DNA from: Vanilla planifolia
Taxonomy: Eukaryota; Streptophyta; Magnoliopsida; Asparagales; Orchidaceae
Direction: 5' to 3'
Length of the DNA: 64,000 bases
Assembly (NCBI GenBank): GCA_023846275.1
Contig: JAIUJO010000163.1
Location: 1,098,501 to 1,162,500, forward strand
The notes under the pieces were generated by a model. It did no database searches, was not told where the DNA came from, and saw only the letters and a program-made list of their open reading frames with translations. This document shows, in pieces, positions 27,686 to 40,447 of this stretch (position 1 is its first letter; every line of letters starts with the position of its first letter). The translations under genes and the position numbers were made by a program.

Positions 27686-30600
27686 TGAATGAGATAAAAA
27701 AGATGTTATTGAAAATATCCCATACGCTCTATCTTATTAAATATTCAACCTTCTTTTCAAATATTTCACTTCCAATGATTTAGGTATGCATTATGAGGCA
27801 TTCAATTCGTAGATGATTTGATGATCATTGATTTTACAATTCATTCTCTTAATAACTTGCAATCCAACTTTTATGCATAATTTACTTCATTTTTTGAAAT
27901 TTGTTGCTTTGATTTGATTTTATTACTATGAAACTATTATTCCATTCTTAATATAATTACATGTTTTAACTTAGCTTTATTATATTAATTTTTTTCATTT
28001 CAACATCAATATATATATATACATATTTAATATTAAAAAATAATTGATTTTTAATGTTTATTAAAATTGGTAATTTCAAAAATTCCAAAAAAAGGTTCCA
28101 TTAAGACCAATCAAATGTCATTAGAGTTGTCTTAATAAATCTCATTCAACTAAATAATCATTTTTATATTTTTAAATATTTTATTTTATATTATTTTCGT
28201 ATACTATAAAAGACATCTTATTTCATACCAAATTTGATGATTAGGACATTACACTTAAACATCTTAGTATCTTTAAATGCCACTTCACCATATAGTATAT
28301 CTCAATTTTTCATATTTTTAGCATTAATTTTTTTATATTACTAATAAACTTTAATTCTTCTCTAATTTGAACTTTACACTACTTCAATTTTTTTATTTTA
28401 CTTACTCTTAAAATTTTAAATATTTTACTAAATATGATTATTTACTTTTGCAATTCATCGTAAAGATCTTCTTTCTATAAAATATTTTTTTCAATATTTT
28501 TAAATTCTGTTTTCTTGAGTTTTGTCATGCTTTATGAGACAATTTGATTTGTATTTCATTTGTTGATCGAGGATTTTACACACAACACCATTAGTATTAA
28601 CTCCTTTAAGCAGTATTATATATTCATTTAATACTAACATAATAATTTAACTTGTATTTGCACTTACTTGTATTCTTAATTTGTAGTAATTCTAAATGTG
28701 TTCTAATTAAGATAAAATAAATGATTTTAGACTCATATCGATAATGTCTTATCCTATTAAAAATTCCTTTTTTAAAACTTTATAGTATTTTTAAGGCTTT
28801 GGCACACTTTAGTAGCCTTTGTGAACTGTACATAGTTTTCAAATATTTGACATTGCACTCAATCGCCATAGTATCTTAGAGTGCAAGTTCCCTATATAAT
28901 TTAACACAATAAATTAAAAGTTTTTCTTAGATTTGGTTAAATTATAATGAAACTCTAATTCCCTTTTCTATGAAACGGTTACGTTACCTTGATTTTGTCA
29001 TATAACATTACCTTAATTCCTCACATTTTGGTTTATTATATATTTACTTAGTAATGAAATTGTAATTTATTATTATTTATGCTTATTTATGTCAATATTT
29101 TGTAGTAATTATAAATAAGGTCTAATCGAGCCAAAATAAATATCATTGGACTTTTTTGTTGATCTTTGTATTATTAAAATTCATTTTTTTAATTTTCTAA
29201 ATATTTTATTACCTGATGGTAGGTTAAGATAACTTTGATCTCCTCAAAATCCTTGAATACATCTTTTTTCTCATAATTTATCTCATTTTCTTCAAAGTAT
29301 TAAAATTGATTTTGTTATATTATAGTTTAACTCTAATCCTGCTCTTGTGTGACCTTTGCATTAATTTGGTTTGGTTACATTGCAATGCTCCAATTAGTCA
29401 TAGTTATATTATTTTTTAATATTTTATTCAAAAGCTTTTCTCAACTTTATAAGGCAAATTGATTCAAAAACGTTTCACAATTAAGGATGGCACCCTCAAT
29501 TTTTTTTGTGTGTTAGAATGAAAATTTCTCATACAATTTATACCATTTATTTAAATGTTTTATTTGATTTTGCCATGTTTCTATGAACTCTATTTCTTTT
29601 CTCATGTGACCTTTACATCATTTTTATTTTGTTATATTGAATTTCTTTAATTTATCTTATTCAAGTTTTTATATGTATCTATAAAATAATAAAATAACAA
29701 TTTAATATTTAAGCTTTTTTAATTTTGTAATACATAGTAGTTCTAAACGAGGTATGATTGAGACAAACATTTAATGTTTGACTAGACATTATGTCCTCTA
29801 TGCTATTATGTATTCAATTTTAAAAATTAAAATATTTTAGTTTTTATAAATTTCTCAAGCTTTACTGGTTTTTTTTATGCATACCTAATTTATTTATCAA
29901 GGTTGTTTCTATAGATCTCCCTAGTATTTTGGAATGCTACTTTATCAAAGAATTTGTCATTTGTTCAATGGTTTCACCTTGATTTGGTTTTTTTAAAATG
30001 TTACTACAAATCTCATGTTATAGAAACTTTACATCACTTCTATTTGGTTGTATTATGGTTCTTCAATTTGTCTCATTTTACCTTTAATATACATTTACAT
30101 AATATTAAAATAATGATCTTTTTTCTTTGTGCTTATTTATTTTGATAAGTCATAATAATTCAAAAGGAAGTCTGATTAAGATGAAAAACTTGCTGTCAAA
30201 CTCATCTCAAATAGCTCTATCAAATTAAATATTTTTATATAGCCATAGATATTTTATTTTTTATGATTTTTTATTGCTTTATAAGGCATTACTATTTACA
30301 CTTGCTTTGATATCAAGAATGTTACACTCGAACTCCTTAGTATATTGGAATACAACTTTTTTTTACAATTTAACTTATTTCCTCAATTTTTATGCTTTCA
30401 ATTTGTTATATCACTATGTAACTCTCCATCCACTCCCATGTGACCTATACATTTGTTTTAATTTTCTATTTTTTGCTATATTACTTCAATTTATAGAATT
30501 TTAACTTTGATTAATATTTACTTAATATTAAAATGATTTTTGTTCGCCTATTTTATTGATTTGTGGTTATTCTAAGCTTGCTCTAATTGAGATAAAAAAA

Positions 30601-32238
30601 TTTGCTAGACTTGTCTCGATGAGTACTATCTAATTAAACATTCATTTTTTTAATTTCATTTAAATATTTTAAATTATATGGATTTGGCCTACCTTCAGAG
30701 TCATTTTGATTCTTACTTTATGTCATGATCGAGTATGCAACACTCTGTCTTCATAGTATCTTGCATTGCAACTTTCCATACAATTTATCTTATGTCTTCA
30801 AATTTTTCATTTTAAATTTTGTTATGTTACATTAAAACTATAACTCTTTACTTTTGTGACCTTCGTTTCACTTTGATATGGTTGTATTATATTCATTCCA
30901 TTAATGAAATTTTAGCTTTAATATATATATATATATTAATATATATAGATATACATAAAATTAAAATTATAATTTACTATTATCTATGCTTATTTATTTT
31001 GATAGTTTGCAAAAATTTTAAATGAGGTCGAACTGTGACGAAATAAACCTCGTTGGACCCAACACAATGAGCCCTATCAAATTAAAAATTTAATTTTTAT
31101 ATTTTTAAAATATTATTTTCAATAGTCTTTTAATTATTTATGAGGTATTTTAACTTATACCTATTTTGATGATCATGTATACTACTATCGATCTCATTTT
31201 TGTCATGAAATGTTACTTTGTGACAAAATTTCTTTTTTCTTCAAAGGTTTCACCTATATTTGGTTTTTTTACCATGAAACCCTAATTCTCCTCCTATCTG
31301 TCCCTTACATCAATTTAATTTCCTTATATTACATTCTTTAATTTATGTTATTTTAGATTTAAATTTTATTTACATTATATAAAAATAATAAATTATTATT
31401 ATTATTTATGCTTATTTATTTTGCTAATTCGTAGTAATTCCCAATAAGATCTAACTAATACTTAACAAATACCATTGGACTTATCTCATTAAGCAATAAA
31501 AAATTAAATATTTTTATAGCATTAAATATTGTATTTTCTATTGTTTTTGAATGCTTTATGAGATAATTCAATTTCTTACCTTTTTTGGTGATCATGGATT
31601 TTAAATTTGATTTTCTTTTTAATATGGTATATAATTCTCCTTTATAATTCACCTCATGCTATCGAACCTTTTATTTTGATTTGGTCATAACACTATTTGA
31701 CTCCAAATCTCTTGTCATATGACCTTACATTGATTTTTTTTGGTAATATTATAACACTTTAATTTATTTTAATACATCTTTAATAAAATGATTACTTGAT
31801 CCTTATTTATTTTTGGTAATTTGTAAAAATTTAAAATTACGATTCATCAAGACAAAACAAATACTATTGGACTTATCTCAACAAGCTTTATCCATCTAAA
31901 ATATATTTTTATATTTTAAATATTTTAATTTCAAGGATATTTGAATGCTTTAATAGTCATTTGACTTGATATATGATTTCATGATCGAGGATGTTACACT
32001 TCATCTCCTTAGCATCTTAGAATGCAACATACCCATATAATTTTTCTTAATTTTTAAAATTTTTCCTTTGATTTGGTTATATTAGTTTTGTAAAAAAAAT
32101 CTCACCTCTTTAAATCACTTTTATTTTGTTATATTACAATGTTTCAAATTATCTCATTTATGTTCTCATATGTACTTACTTGATATTATTATTTATGCTT
32201 ATTTACTTTTGTAATTCATGATAATTTCAAATGAGGTA
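27686..32238 (+). repeat. AT-rich ~400-bp satellite, block 3 (forward), right part
   Basis: Satellite resumes with GAGATAAAAAAGATGTTATTG and a CGCTCTATCTTATTAAATATTC box, about 245 bp further on in monomer phase than where it stopped at 26,579. Forward order continues to a GTAATTCATGATAATTTCAAATGAGG box at about 32,213-32,238. Short TA-rich expansions occur near 28,012-28,024 and 30,920-30,950. No gene is supported. Confidence 0.85.
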
Positions 32239-35200
32239 ATATAATACAACCAATTAAAATCAATGTGAAGCATGCACAAGTGGTGATTTCAAGTCACATG
32301 AAAATATAACCCAATAAAAGAGAAACATTTCAAGAAATTAGTTAAATTAAAATAGAAAGTTTTGTTCTATAGGTAATAAAGAGGTCAAGGGCAATATTCT
32401 TGATTATCGTATCATGTACAAATCAAAATGCCTTAGAAAGCATGTAAAAATTAAAAAAAATTAAATATATAAAAAAAAAAAATAAATGTTGAGTTAGATA
32501 GAACATGCTGAGATGGGTCTAGCGATGTCATTCCATCAGATCTTGTTTGGAATAACTACAAATTACCAAAGTAAAAATCTAAAAACAAAAAAAAATTGTC
32601 ATTTTAATATTAATTAGATATATATATATATGTATATACATATATATTAAACCTAAAATATGATAAATTGAAGTAATATATTATATGCAAATCAAAGCTA
32701 TGCAAAAGTCGCATTGGAGAAGACTAAGAGTTACATAATAGAAAAAACCAAACAAAATGAAAATTTTTAAGAAATGATATAAATTATAGATGAATGTTTA
32801 ATTTGAAAATACTAAAGAGATCAAGTATAACATGATTGATCATTAAATAATTTAAGAATTGAATATCTTGTAAATCATGTCATAACTCTTAAACATAAAA
32901 TATTAAAAAAATATAAAATGAATATTTAATGTATAGAGCTTATTAAGAAGACTTCACTAGTACTTATTTCAACCCATCTGACCTTATTTAGAATTTCTAA
33001 AAATTAAAAAAAATAAATAGACATAGACAATAATAAATTATTATTTTAATGTTAAGTAAATACATATTAATGTTGAAATATGATTAATTCGAATAATGTA
33101 ATATAATAAAATCAAATAATTATAATGGGAACTTGACAATAGATTTAGAGTTATGGAAGAATAAAACAAATTCAAACAAAAAACTTTGGTGAAATAAGTT
33201 AAATGGTATAGGAAAGATATATTCTAAGATACTAAGGAGACTTAGTGTAACATCTTTGATCTTAAAATTATGCATAAATCAAAATGTCTTGTAAATACTA
33301 TGAAATTACTGCACAATATATAATTTAAAAATATAAAATTGAATATTTCTTTGGTTATAGTTAATTGAAAGGAGTATAACAATATTTATTTTATTTTGAT
33401 AAGACCTTATTTTGATTTACTATCAGTTAACAAATTAAATATGAATAATTATAATCAATTGTTATTTTCAAGAGACATAATAAGTATTGAAGTTAAAATG
33501 AGATAAACTAAATCAATTTATCATTATTAAATGAAAGGAATGTAAATGTCACATGATAAGAAATTAGAGTTTCATAGTAATGTAAGCAAGGCAATTCAAA
33601 AAACTTGAGAAGTGAGACATTTGTTTAAAAATGTTTTATTTCAATATACTAAGATGATTGGGTTCAATATTGTCAAACATTCAATCACATACAAGTCAAA
33701 ATTTCTCAAAATGCTTGCCAAAACAAAAGAAAACAAAACATAAAAACAACAACAATATTTAATTACGTACAGCTGATCCATACGAGACACAGTAGTTTTT
33801 TTATTTTAATTGACCTTTATTAAAATTAAAAGTAATAACAATTTGAATAATTATTTTAATAATTTGTAAATATATAATAAAGCTAAAATAAGATAAAAAT
33901 AATTTAATATCACTAAATCAAAACAAAACAAAGGCCACATGATAGAAGCTTTGGAGTCTAGTGACATTATTACAAAATAAAGGTGAGAAAGTTGAGGAAA
34001 AGAAATAAAGCATAAGAAAAAAATTACATTACAAGTTAATTTGAAGATAGCGTTTGACAAGATATGTCATCAAATCAAGTAGAAATAAAAATATCTCATG
34101 GAGAATTGCAAGACCTTTGAAAATAAAATATTTATAAAACTAGAAATAACAATTTAATTGGAAAGAGCTTCTTCACATGACTCAAAGTCATTCCTTTCAT
34201 TGTGATCATACCTCGTTTAGAATTTTTATGAATAACCAAAGTTAATTGATAAAAATAAATAATACTTATTATTTTAATATAATGGCAATTTATATTGTAG
34301 ATTAAATAAGATAAATTCCATCACTATAACTTAACTTAATTAGAATGATATAATTCTCAAACGAGAATAACTATAGTGATAAGATTACATTCGATGACAA
34401 TATGGATGTACAATGTGTCATCCATAACCATCAAGTTAATTACAAATAAACATTTATCATAAATCATGTCAAAACACTATATTTAAAAATATAAAAAATA
34501 TAAATGTTTAATTATATAGAGCTCATTATGGTGAGTCTAGGTACAATTACTTTGTCTCAATGAGACCTCACTCGGAAATACATTAAATTGTAAAAATAAA
34601 TTAGAATAAATAATAAAAAAATATTATTTTAATATTTTATAAGTATATTTTTAAGTTAAAGCAAGATAAAACAAAGTAATGTAATTTAACTAAATCAAAC
34701 AAGTAGAAATGTTACATAAGTGGACATTTAGACTAAAATAATAAAATAACTAAATCAAACTAAAAATTTTTAAGAAATGAGTTAAATAATAGTAAAAAGT
34801 TACATTCCAATATACTAATGAGAACAAGTGTAGCTTCCTTAATCATCATATTAGGTATGAATCTATCTCATGAATCAAGTAAAAATCTTAAGAAATAAAA
34901 TATTTAAAAATATATAAATTAACTTCTATTTAAATGTTGCATGTCAGATGACTTCAATAATGTTTTTTCATCTCGATCACACAATGTTAGGAATCTTTGT
35001 GAAATACAAAGTTTAATAGCAAAAAAATATTTTTTCAATGTTTAGCAAACTAATATTATGGCTATAATATGACACATTTAGTTTTTCTAATATAATCAAA
35101 TAAAAAAAATGTAATGCTCATGCGATAATGGATATAGAGCTAAGTTATATTCAAAGGTAATAATAAGGTTGAGTGTAATATCCTTGATCATCGTATTAAG

Positions 35201-35390
35201 AATAAACAAAAATGCCTTTTAAATCATGCAAAAACATTAAAAAAATAAAATATTTAAAGATAGGAAAACAAATCTTTAATTGGATAGAGCTCATCGAGAT
35301 GGCTCATCTCAAGTAAACATTGTTTCAAATTATCTCTAATTACATAATAAATAAGCATAACTAAAAGTAAATTATTATTTTGAAAATTAA

Positions 35391-35430
<40 letters not shown>

Positions 35431-36940
35431 GTACTAAAGTTAAAATAAAGCAAACTAAAGCAATATAATATAAGAATAGAGAATAACTGCAAATGTCACA
35501 TGAGAAGAGATATAGAGTGATATAATAATATAATAAAAACAAAGCAAAAAATTTTGAAAATTTAGATAACATATCCAAGAATGTTGCTTTACAAGATGCT
35601 AAGCAATTCAATTGTAACATCCATGCTATTTAAATCATAATCTAAATGGATCATAAAGCGTGCAAAACCATAAAACAAAAAATATATTAAACTTTAAAGA
35701 ATAAAAATTAATTTGATAAAGTTAATCGAGACATATCCAATGCATTTTTCTCATTTTCATCAGGCCTCCTTTTGAATTGCTGTAAATTAAAAAAATAAAT
35801 AAGAATAAAAAATATTTTAATGTTATTTAAATATATATTAAAGCTTTAAGTAGATAAATTGAAACAAAGTTATGTTACTAAATGGAACATATGTAAAGTT
35901 CACACAAGCAGAGATAAAGAATTATATAGTAATATAACGAAATAAAAGTAAAACATTTTAAGAAAATGAGATAAGTTATATGGGAATGTTTTAGCATCCT
36001 CAATCATCAAATCAATCATTAATAAAAATACCATATAAAATTTGACAAAACCAAATGAAATAAAATATTTAAAAATATAAAAAGTAAGTATTTTATCAGG
36101 AAAAGATGGTTAAGCCAAGTAATGTTTGTGCATCACAATTGGACATTATATTGTATTACTAGGAATTTCTTAATTAAATAATCATAAAAAACTTATAAAT
36201 TATTACTTTGATATTAAGTACATAGTTTAAAAATTAGATAAATTAAGACACTATCTTATATTAAAATCAAAATGATTTAAAAATTATATCAAAAAAGAGT
36301 TATATGTTTCATAATAATATAATAAAATAAAAAATATAAAAAGTCAAATAGGAAGAGAGCTATGGTTTCATTATAATACAACCAAATCAAAATGAAAAAA
36401 ATCAAAAAGATGTCAAAACTTGTACATGAGAGTTGCATTCTAAGATATTAAGGTGTTCAAGCGTAATAACCTCAACCATCAAATCAAGATGAAATGAAAA
36501 GTTACAAAATGTGCCAAAACTATAGAAAGTAAAATATCTTAAAATTGAGATATAAATAATAACTTTGATAGTGCTCTTTAAATCAAGTCCAACAATATTT
36601 ATTTCATTTCGATTTCATCTCTTTTCTAACTACTATAAATTGCAAAAATAAATAATCATATATAATAAGAACTTATTTTTTAAATATGAGTAATACATAT
36701 ATTAAAGCTTAAATAAGATAAAGTAAAATAATGTAGTGTAATCAAATAATGATTATGTAAAGGTTAAACAAGAGAAGAATTAGACTTTCATAATTGCATG
36801 ACAAAATCAAATAAAAATTGGAATAAATAATATAAATTATAATAAATTGTTGCATCTCAAGATTCTAACATCATCGACTATAACATCCTTAATAATCAAA
36901 TCAGGTAGAAAATGAAATGTCATTGTAATACTATTACAAA
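32239..36940 (-). repeat. AT-rich ~400-bp satellite, block 4 (reverse orientation)
   Basis: The text switches at once to reverse-complement monomers (AATATAATACAACCAATTAAAATC, then GTGAAGCATG). GAGCTC-type boxes follow near 32,498, 32,935, 33,770, 34,165, 34,518 and 35,287. The last readable monomer box is near 36,890-36,925, after which the composition turns pyrimidine-rich. Here the junction joins two different monomer phases, unlike the one at 15,310. Confidence 0.85.
35391..35432. repeat. (GT)n(AT)n compound microsatellite
   Basis: About 14 GT units followed by 7 AT units, after AAAATTAA. This is the same monomer position as the TA tracts at 2,295 and 21,940. Confidence 0.95.
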
Positions 36941-38072
36941 CTCTCTTGCCTTTTCTCTTTTTTATGGTCATAAGTCCCTTCTCAATATCTTGTCTTGTCT
37001 CTTTCCTTCTTTCCTATCTTCACCCTCTTTCTTCTCTATCTCTCCCTTAATCTCTTTCTCATTATATCTTCTTCTTTCATTCTCTATAATTTCACTCCAT
37101 AATCTTCATTAGTATTTTTCATTATCATTTACTCTTTTCACATAATTTTCTCTCTTTATTTCTCTTTAGCTTTATCAATCTTTCATTAAATGTTTCACTT
37201 TAATCTATATTTATCTCTTTTACTTTAGCCCCCTCATTTAACTCACTCTAAGCCACCTTTTCATTATTCTATCTCCTACTTACTACATTATCTTATTTCA
37301 CTCTCCCTCCTTTCCTTTTTATTCCCTCTCATATATCTGGTTCATCGTGTATCTATCTTATTCATTACCTTTTCTCTCTTTTTTTATCTTTTTTTTCACC
37401 TCCCACTCTTCATTATTTTTCTTAATCTATCAATCTGATATTTTAATTCATTCCCTATCTTCTTTATCCATTTTCCATTTTGCCCTAATCCTTACCCTCT
37501 CACTTTCTTCTCTCTATTTCTCTTTATATCTAATTCATTCTCTTATTATATCACTTCAACTTTTGCTCTTTCTCTCATGCTTTTTGTCCATTTACGCCTT
37601 CATTAATAAATGTCTCTTCTTTTTGCAATCCTTATCAGTCTTTAGCTCTGTCCTTTCTTACTCCTTTTTCTCTTTTTCTTCTTCTACTTTTCTATTTATA
37701 TGTGTTCTCCATCACTCTTCTCATCATCTCTATATTTTAGTGTGTTTGTGTCTCTCAATTATTTTTTTATCTCTTGTCGTTTAATTATCTCAATTAATTG
37801 ATTTGTCTTTTTTCTCTCCTTATTAGTTTAATTCCTTTTTTATGTTTCTCTTTTTCACTCACATTTTCCACTTTATTATCAATCTATCAAAATATGCACT
37901 TTGTCTTCTCTTTATTCATTTTTTGCTCATCCTCTTTAAAACTGCTTCATTTCATTTCTAATATTTCCCTAATCCAATCTTTTCTTCATTCAATTTTTGT
38001 TCCCCCTTCCTTTATCTTTCTATATCTCATTACCATCAATATCTTGCAATCTCTCTTTTCTCCACATCATTC
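36941..38072. repeat. Degenerate pyrimidine-rich tract, left part
   Basis: The plus strand is dominated by CTCTTT, TCTCTC, CTTTCT and similar words with scattered A and few G. It reads like a long-decayed CT/CTTT microsatellite or short minisatellite. I see no stable period. The long open frames over it (for example 37,347-37,784) are Ser/Leu/Phe/Ile-rich products of the composition, not genes. Confidence 0.75.
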
Positions 38073-38656
38073 TATCTTGATAAATTATAGTAATTGTAAT
38101 GCGAAGAATATTCCTATTATACTCAAAGCTGCAATTGCTTTTCTATTAATCAAATTTAATTACAATAATATTAAAAATAATAATAACAGTAATATTAATA
38201 ATAGCTTTTTGTTAATAGATTTTATTTTACCTTTTATTAAGATAAGAATTATATTTAATAATTTTTATTCTATGTTTTATTAGTATTGAAATTACATGGA
38301 GGACAATTCTTAACAATTGTTATAAAAGATGTCATTAAAAAGTATTTATTTTCTCTTATATTTAAATTATTTTTAATAATTAATTATTTTTTACATTTTC
38401 AAATAAATGAAAAACTAGTAAGCACTTACCATCAACAGCTAGAATTATTTCCTCGTATTCACTTTTAAAGTAGATATGCTATTATAAATTTTTAATAAAA
38501 ATTAAATTACTAAATTCCTTACTCATTAAAAAAATAATTAATTTTTTTAATATAAGTATAATTTACTAGAATTCTTCATAGGATTTTTAAAAGAAAATAA
38601 AAGTAATTATTATTCACAATTAACAAAAATATTGCATAAATATCAATAATTCATAA
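38073..38656. other. AT-rich island in the pyrimidine tract (possible MITE)
   Basis: About 580 bp of sequence without strand bias cleanly separates the two halves of the CT-rich tract. Its edges show weak inverted similarity: 38,080-38,102 (ATAAATTATAGTAATTG, then TAATGC) against the complement of 38,634-38,654 (GCATAAATATCAATAATTCA). A non-autonomous DNA transposon would give this picture. In sequence this AT-rich the terminal match could be chance, and I see no clear target duplication. Confidence 0.3.
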
Positions 38657-40447
38657 ATGTTTCACTCCCCCTCCCTTATCTCACTTTTCTCTACACCTAT
38701 CAACGTTAACGAGTTTATGTCTCTCTGTCAATTTCCTTGTTTCTTATGTTATATCTTTCACTTTGTCCATCCTTATACATTTTTTCTTCCTTTCTCTCTA
38801 AGACTTTTCACTCTCTTTCCTAACTCCTCATTTCCACTTGCTTTTTTAAAGCCTCCTCTCGTTCACTATATCATTCCTTCTCTGTGATATCTCGCTCTAT
38901 TCTATGTCGCTTTTTCTCACTATTCTCTCCTTATAATTACATTAAGTCCTTTCTTACTGTCTCTCACTCTATCTTCTCTATTTTCTCTTTCTATAATTTT
39001 ATTATTTTTATCACAACATCTCTCACTTCTTATTAGTCTATTCTATTTATCTCCCTTTCTCCCACCCTTGCCTTTCACTATCATTCAATTTTCCATTTTT
39101 TTTACATCTCTCTTGTTATCCCTTTGTTCCTATATGTCTCTTCTCTAACATAATCACACTTTTTGCACACTACTCATTCATTTCCTCTATTTCTTTCTTC
39201 CTCATTATCTATCTCTCATCTTAATAAATTTTTCATCCCTCTCCTTAATCTTACTCTAGCTCACTCTATTTATTTCTCTCTATTCTCCATTTATAATGCT
39301 TACCTATGCTTTCTACATCTCTTAATCTATCATTATCTCTTAATACCTTCTATCCAATAATGAATCTCTCTTCACTTCATCTTTCTTTGTCTTTATCACT
39401 TCGTCTATTGCTTACTCTACTTTTTCACTTTACTCTCCCAAACTTTTTTATCCATTTCTCCATCTCTTTTTCTTTTTTCCTTCCATCATTTACCCTATTC
39501 TTACTCATTTCTTTCTTCTTTTCACTCTCTAACCTACTTTCTTATCCCATTTTTGTTTCTTTCTCTCTTTTATTCCCACCTTTCTTTGTTTCTTTCTCTT
39601 TATCATTTACTTCTCTCTTTTTACCCACTATCACTCTCTCTCTTTCTCTCTTCCAACTTTTAACAAATCTCTTAATGTTTTACATTATTTGACTCTCATT
39701 CTTCTTATTTCTCTATCACTTTATACTTTGCTCCATCCCTTTCTCACTCTTTTATCACTCTTATGCACTATGTTTATCATCTCTTTATTGCCTTCACACT
39801 CAGACTTTTATATTTGTGACCATTTTCTCTCTTATCATTTACTTCTCTCAATGAAGTCTATCATATATTATTCATTTTCCAACACTATCTTTCTCTTCTT
39901 TCTATGTCTCCTTAATTTTCTATCATGACTGACTTAGTCTTCATCTACTTGTCCTCTCCCTCCCCTCTTTTTGTCATTTTTCTCTATAAAATTCTCTCTT
40001 AAACTCTCTTCTTTCTTTGATTTTTTTAACCTCTCAACTTTTTTGTGTCACTTTCTCTAACTGTACTCTAACTCTATTCTTTTTAATTACATTCCCTCTT
40101 CCCACAAAGCCACTCTATCTAAGCCTTCTTTTTTATTGATGCTCTATACCTCACTCTTTTTTTTTCTCCTCGTAAGATAATTTATCTTTCTTCATCTACC
40201 TCCCTCCTTTTCTCACTTCTCTCTTTCATTTGCATGTTATTTATCTCTCATTCCATTTTCCCTATGTAATTTAGAACCACTCCCTCTATATGATTCTTTT
40301 CTCTTTCTTTTGCTCATTTACTCTATTGTTTTATTGTGTTGTCTCTATCTTACTCCTTATTTGCATTTGCCTACTTTTTTCTCTCACTTCTCTTTTCTTC
40401 TCCCTTTCTCTCTTTTCTTTCACAAGTTTCTCAAAATTTCCATTCCA
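38657..40447. repeat. Degenerate pyrimidine-rich tract, right part
   Basis: Same character as 36,941-38,072: CTCTCTTT, TTCTCTC and CACTCTCT words with the pyrimidines on the plus strand. It ends sharply near 40,447, before AAAGGAGGTCTAATG. Long frames over it (39,306-39,692 and others) are composition artefacts. Confidence 0.75.

Noticed and set aside
1332-35620. Many 60-109-residue frames scattered over the satellite
   Set aside because: They are not repeated from monomer to monomer, appear on both strands and show no codon-level conservation. They are expected by chance in AT-rich DNA.
1-36940. A CRISPR array or other prokaryotic repeat system
   Set aside because: Units are about 400 bp and diverged, with no constant short repeat and unique-spacer pattern. 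The LINEs show eukaryotic DNA.
37347-39928. Several 65-161-residue frames with apparent hydrophobic, membrane-like segments
   Set aside because: They follow the CT-rich composition, overlap in several frames and show no conserved motif, promoter or intron signals.
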